Source of the DNA: Moraxella sp. K1664
Lineage (GTDB): Bacteria; Pseudomonadota; Gammaproteobacteria; Pseudomonadales; Moraxellaceae
DNA: 64,000 nucleotides
NCBI RefSeq assembly: GCF_039693965.1
Contig: NZ_CP155576.1
Coordinates: 1,612,001 to 1,676,000 of the forward strand
Direction of reading: 5' to 3'
The notes beneath the pieces were generated by a model. The model did no database searches. It saw only the letters and a program-made list of their open reading frames with translations, and was not told where the DNA came from. Position 1 is the first letter of the stretch; each line of letters starts with the position of its first letter. The position numbers and the translations under genes were made by a program. Below, piece after piece: positions 63,501 to 64,000 of the stretch.

Positions 63501-64000
63501 TTATCATTGGCGATACAGCTTATCGCTTGAGTGTTGAAGGATTTGTTCCTGTTGCCAATAATGTCCCACAAGGTATGCCAGAAAATGTCAGTTATGCCGA
63601 TTATCTGCAAGCCCAATATTTGTACTTCCTGCAAGAATCCTTGAAGGTTAAGACAGGTGGAACAACTGGCTATCTTTATGATCAGGTAGCTATGGAAATG
63701 CTAAAAGAGACATTTGGTACAGGCTTGATTACTGAGGCGGAGAATCTTGGTTTGGTTGCCAACGGTTTCCATGATAACCACCCAAGCAACCCGATACTTA
63801 GTAAAGAAGATGTGGATAAGGCGTTAGCGTTCTTAGATAAAGCTCAGATGGTGCTTGTGCATTCAGATGAAAACCAGACCAATAACTATAACGTCCAAGC
63901 TCGTATCGAGCCTATCACAAACCCCCTTGACCTTGAAACCAACGTTGATATTCAAGGTAAGATTCATATGGGTGGTGACTTGTTGCTAGACAGTCAAGGC
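57542..64000 (+). CDS. Giant Bap-like surface adhesin, 3' end beyond the window
   Basis: At least 2153 codons, open to the window edge. The ATG at 57542 follows AGGAAA. The N-terminus (MKTVIVKTYNTNEAINEVRV) and the region to about residue 160, with the hydrophobic stretch LVPFWIMMVNGLPWWPLLGVV, resemble the BapA prefix region of type I-secreted adhesins. About seven Ig-like units of about 100 residues follow (58.0-60.2 kb), each with a GTWTV...VTFTP...GNPTPINY pattern. Then come four or more Calx-beta-like domains (about 60.3-62.3 kb, with Asp/Glu-rich turns such as NDEEHEGNEDYSV). The last 1.5 kb is less repetitive. Secretion genes would lie downstream. Confidence 0.9.
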   Translation, partial: MKTVIVKTYNTNEAINEVRVVTKDGQPTVIKAGKHVNYDFFDESIGRAPNHIITKRQGKDLHVSFEREGVESDLIIEDFYENDEQGLVGIAENGRYYYYIPDTGEVADYVTQLQAGDVEGQALGGEEMLVPFWIMMVNGLPWWPLLGVVPFLIRDKDDDPAPLAEARPNTTPDIVLAQVSEDEKVNGVTINVLDNDSSSNINKAGIKLISPQTNQISTEEDGKKVTVKGQGTWTVDDEGNVTFVREEGFTGNPTPINYIVPNNQGEYSVSTAVAVDYGHALTADNASGKAGTPVTQDVLANDNKDGLVTETLQLVNPATGETGLALVVAGEGKWELVLGGDNKPTGEVTFTPEDGFTDNPTPIKYRVTTTTGGDYETTVGVSYDSVSYGNGHTRPDVQVGNLGEPVTIDVTTNDNAVDASSVRLIDPANPGTPETPILVDTVKVKDEGTWTVSDGKVTFTPDTGFAGSPKPINYVVKDTDGNQLLPTPINVTYPSMTTADVKTGSYGKPVDVDVLANDKNIVKDSVKIINPSTGEPTNEVVIKGQGTWSVDDKGIVTFKPEDNYTGNPTPINYIGTDSNGHTTLPTPVTVIYPNPTTPDTKIGTPGKPVTQKVTDNDGNVDPSTVKLVDPNNPNNPPSDKVTIPNEGTWTVTPDGEVTFTPDPNFTGNPTPISYVVEGDNGNMLPPTPVAVTYPNPTTPDTKIGTPGKPVTQKVTDNDGNVDPSTVKLVDPNNPNNPPSDKVTIPDEGTWTVTPDGEVTFTPDPNFTGNPTPISYVVEDDNGNMLPPTPVVVSYPQPVDGDDTPIATNPDTKPGFKDYPVTQNVVDNDNNVDPTTVKLINPITKQPVDEIVVPNEGTWTVGPNPGEVTFTPVPELGDKDPSPINYVVKDIDSDDFSEPTPVNVTYPVEAPKPIVSIKATDPVAIEGGEGSDPAKDNKLVFEVSQSDAIDEANTIKVKGNLPAGTVSADDIESISYTDGANTKVTIKDPADIAKFFTDGIEVVIPANGTTAPVITITAKDDGIPEGTETISVQVADVSKGSISPNAKENTATGSIKDEPYDGTPKNPNETTDPNNPVTPSTPEVPSNDSPRVPKDPTKPHDPNNPDENPLVPVDENNTLGDKPIVAISGPELVNEAVGTVTYTVALDRPATEDIVISYVINHKADGSNDNPTENDDFTTANIGTVQTVTIKKGDTKATINVGIKNDEEHEGNEDYSVSIVHADNKAVVNDKANTVITTINDEGQGTTDGRDPNDPSNYPDPNNPDGPMKDPNNPDEPVTPDDLPKADDDRKTPVVSIKATKPVAVEKATADDFVEFTVARSAIVEGNSFKGDVKITLQIQAGGTEIDAKDVARVEIVDETGKQLADATYADLVAGKVVTMPQDATDTKGHIKVRIYAKDDDVYEISEKVTLAITDVDDTGTTDSRIEPKIDSNNGNATGYIVDDGKDGDKPFDPTKPVDPTDNPAPTGDKPVVIIKGDDEVLESAGSANYTIEIENGKTSDKPIKVKYKVTLPEASDTINPAEQADFGDSVVIDRVVEVEIPAGQTKFEINLPIVDDDIYEGKETYRVELIEAKLDDADVRTTDSNKQSVTTVIDDFEGETDANKDKPAIELDPPAHVSEEGLPGGNKDNDSAKHANNTTVNASTPNNNDYDITNETRTSGKICITNVDTTDTNLLDRLSLDLSNATPIRLSQNGANLTWEKDESVAGKITWYAYETDVEDPALTVTIDNNSRKVATVDGKEVVEFTYDVELHKAIYHEGNSIITADSSAGEGQDNLPVNFTIIAKDGDSNIATNETVVVVIEDDAPIAERVVHNIQVAHDEVTLSGLIGGFKQNVTLKGVENLNDNVFNDLRDNYPARWRILDDDPLYDGIAWGVPFPWENQGYNQAAYEARENSEFSGTNVKELITGLGESFNIGTFTHQNYSIYTASQQIRSGTLTYSFNTAINGKDVTISDIDYNFVHLETQNVGVLDGVAGDLVAFKQSDKTFIIGDTAYRLSVEGFVPVANNVPQGMPENVSYADYLQAQYLYFLQESLKVKTGGTTGYLYDQVAMEMLKETFGTGLITEAENLGLVANGFHDNHPSNPILSKEDVDKALAFLDKAQMVLVHSDENQTNNYNVQARIEPITNPLDLETNVDIQGKIHMGGDLLLDSQG
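59315..59920 (+). repeat. Two near-identical 303-bp tandem units in the adhesin gene
   Basis: Unit 1 is 59315-59617 and unit 2 begins at 59618. They encode 101-residue Ig-like repeats that differ at only a few bases (for example CCTAACGAAG against CCTGACGAAG) until about 59914. The unit length is a multiple of three, so copy-number changes keep the frame. Confidence 0.95.

Overview
The window looks like chromosomal DNA of a Moraxellaceae bacterium, most likely a Moraxella species. This is inferred from the housekeeping proteins, type IV pilus genes, moderate-to-low GC content and IS content; the species cannot be named from the sequence alone. Most of it is ordinary chromosome: glnD, pilC-pilD, recG, ruvB, an RND efflux pair, a D,D-carboxypeptidase, nadR, htpG, rluB, ppa, lipB, thiamine salvage genes, pncB, two homocysteine synthases, mltD, carA/carB, tatD and the start of a giant surface adhesin. 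There are four tRNA genes (His, Arg, Pro, Val).

Layout. 1-1552: IS3-family copy A. 1.6-9.1 kb: universal stress protein, a tRNA cluster, a rhodanese, a DUF4105 membrane protein, a WG-repeat protein and glnD. 9.2-13.8 kb: pilD and pilC, diverging from recG. 13.8-15.5 kb: a DUF262/DUF1524 protein resembling type IV restriction enzymes. 16-24.7 kb: RND efflux, ruvB, dacC-like and nadR. 25-31 kb: htpG, rluB, ppa, a lipoprotein and lipB. 31.1-35.2 kb: a clear promoter and TPP riboswitch, thiM-thiD, an IS110-family element, then thiE. 35.3-38.6 kb: a RelB/DinJ antitoxin with a frameshifted YafQ-like toxin, pncB and IS3 copy B. 38.7-46.9 kb: an AT-rich orphan, metZ, mltD and metY. 46.9-54.7 kb: carB and carA on the same strand but separated by an ICMT-like gene, IS110 copy B, a Fic remnant and mrr. 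55-64 kb: tatD, a long AT-rich leader, an OmpA-like protein and a giant repeat adhesin that runs off the window.

The most striking system is the pair of 1242-bp IS110-family elements. Each has about 190 bp of noncoding DNA upstream of its DEDD/Ser recombinase. That DNA folds on paper into a leader hairpin followed by two guide loops, the architecture described for IS621-type bridge RNAs. The first loop carries a 9-nt match to the left target and a 6-nt complement to the right target, overlapping on a CT core. The second carries a 9-nt match to the element's own right end. Both insertions lie at the same CGTTCGCCCT/GAGC site inside palindromic genomic repeats, and an intact unoccupied copy of that repeat remains at about 2.97-3.09 kb. 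Joining the element ends would also build a TTGACT-N17-TATCTT promoter reading into the RNA.

Other notable points are IS3 copies with a visible A AAA AAG frameshift signal and 3-bp target duplications, the broken toxin beside an intact antitoxin, separation of carA from carB by defence-type genes, interruption of the riboswitch-led thiamine cluster, and a 303-bp near-identical tandem duplication in the adhesin.
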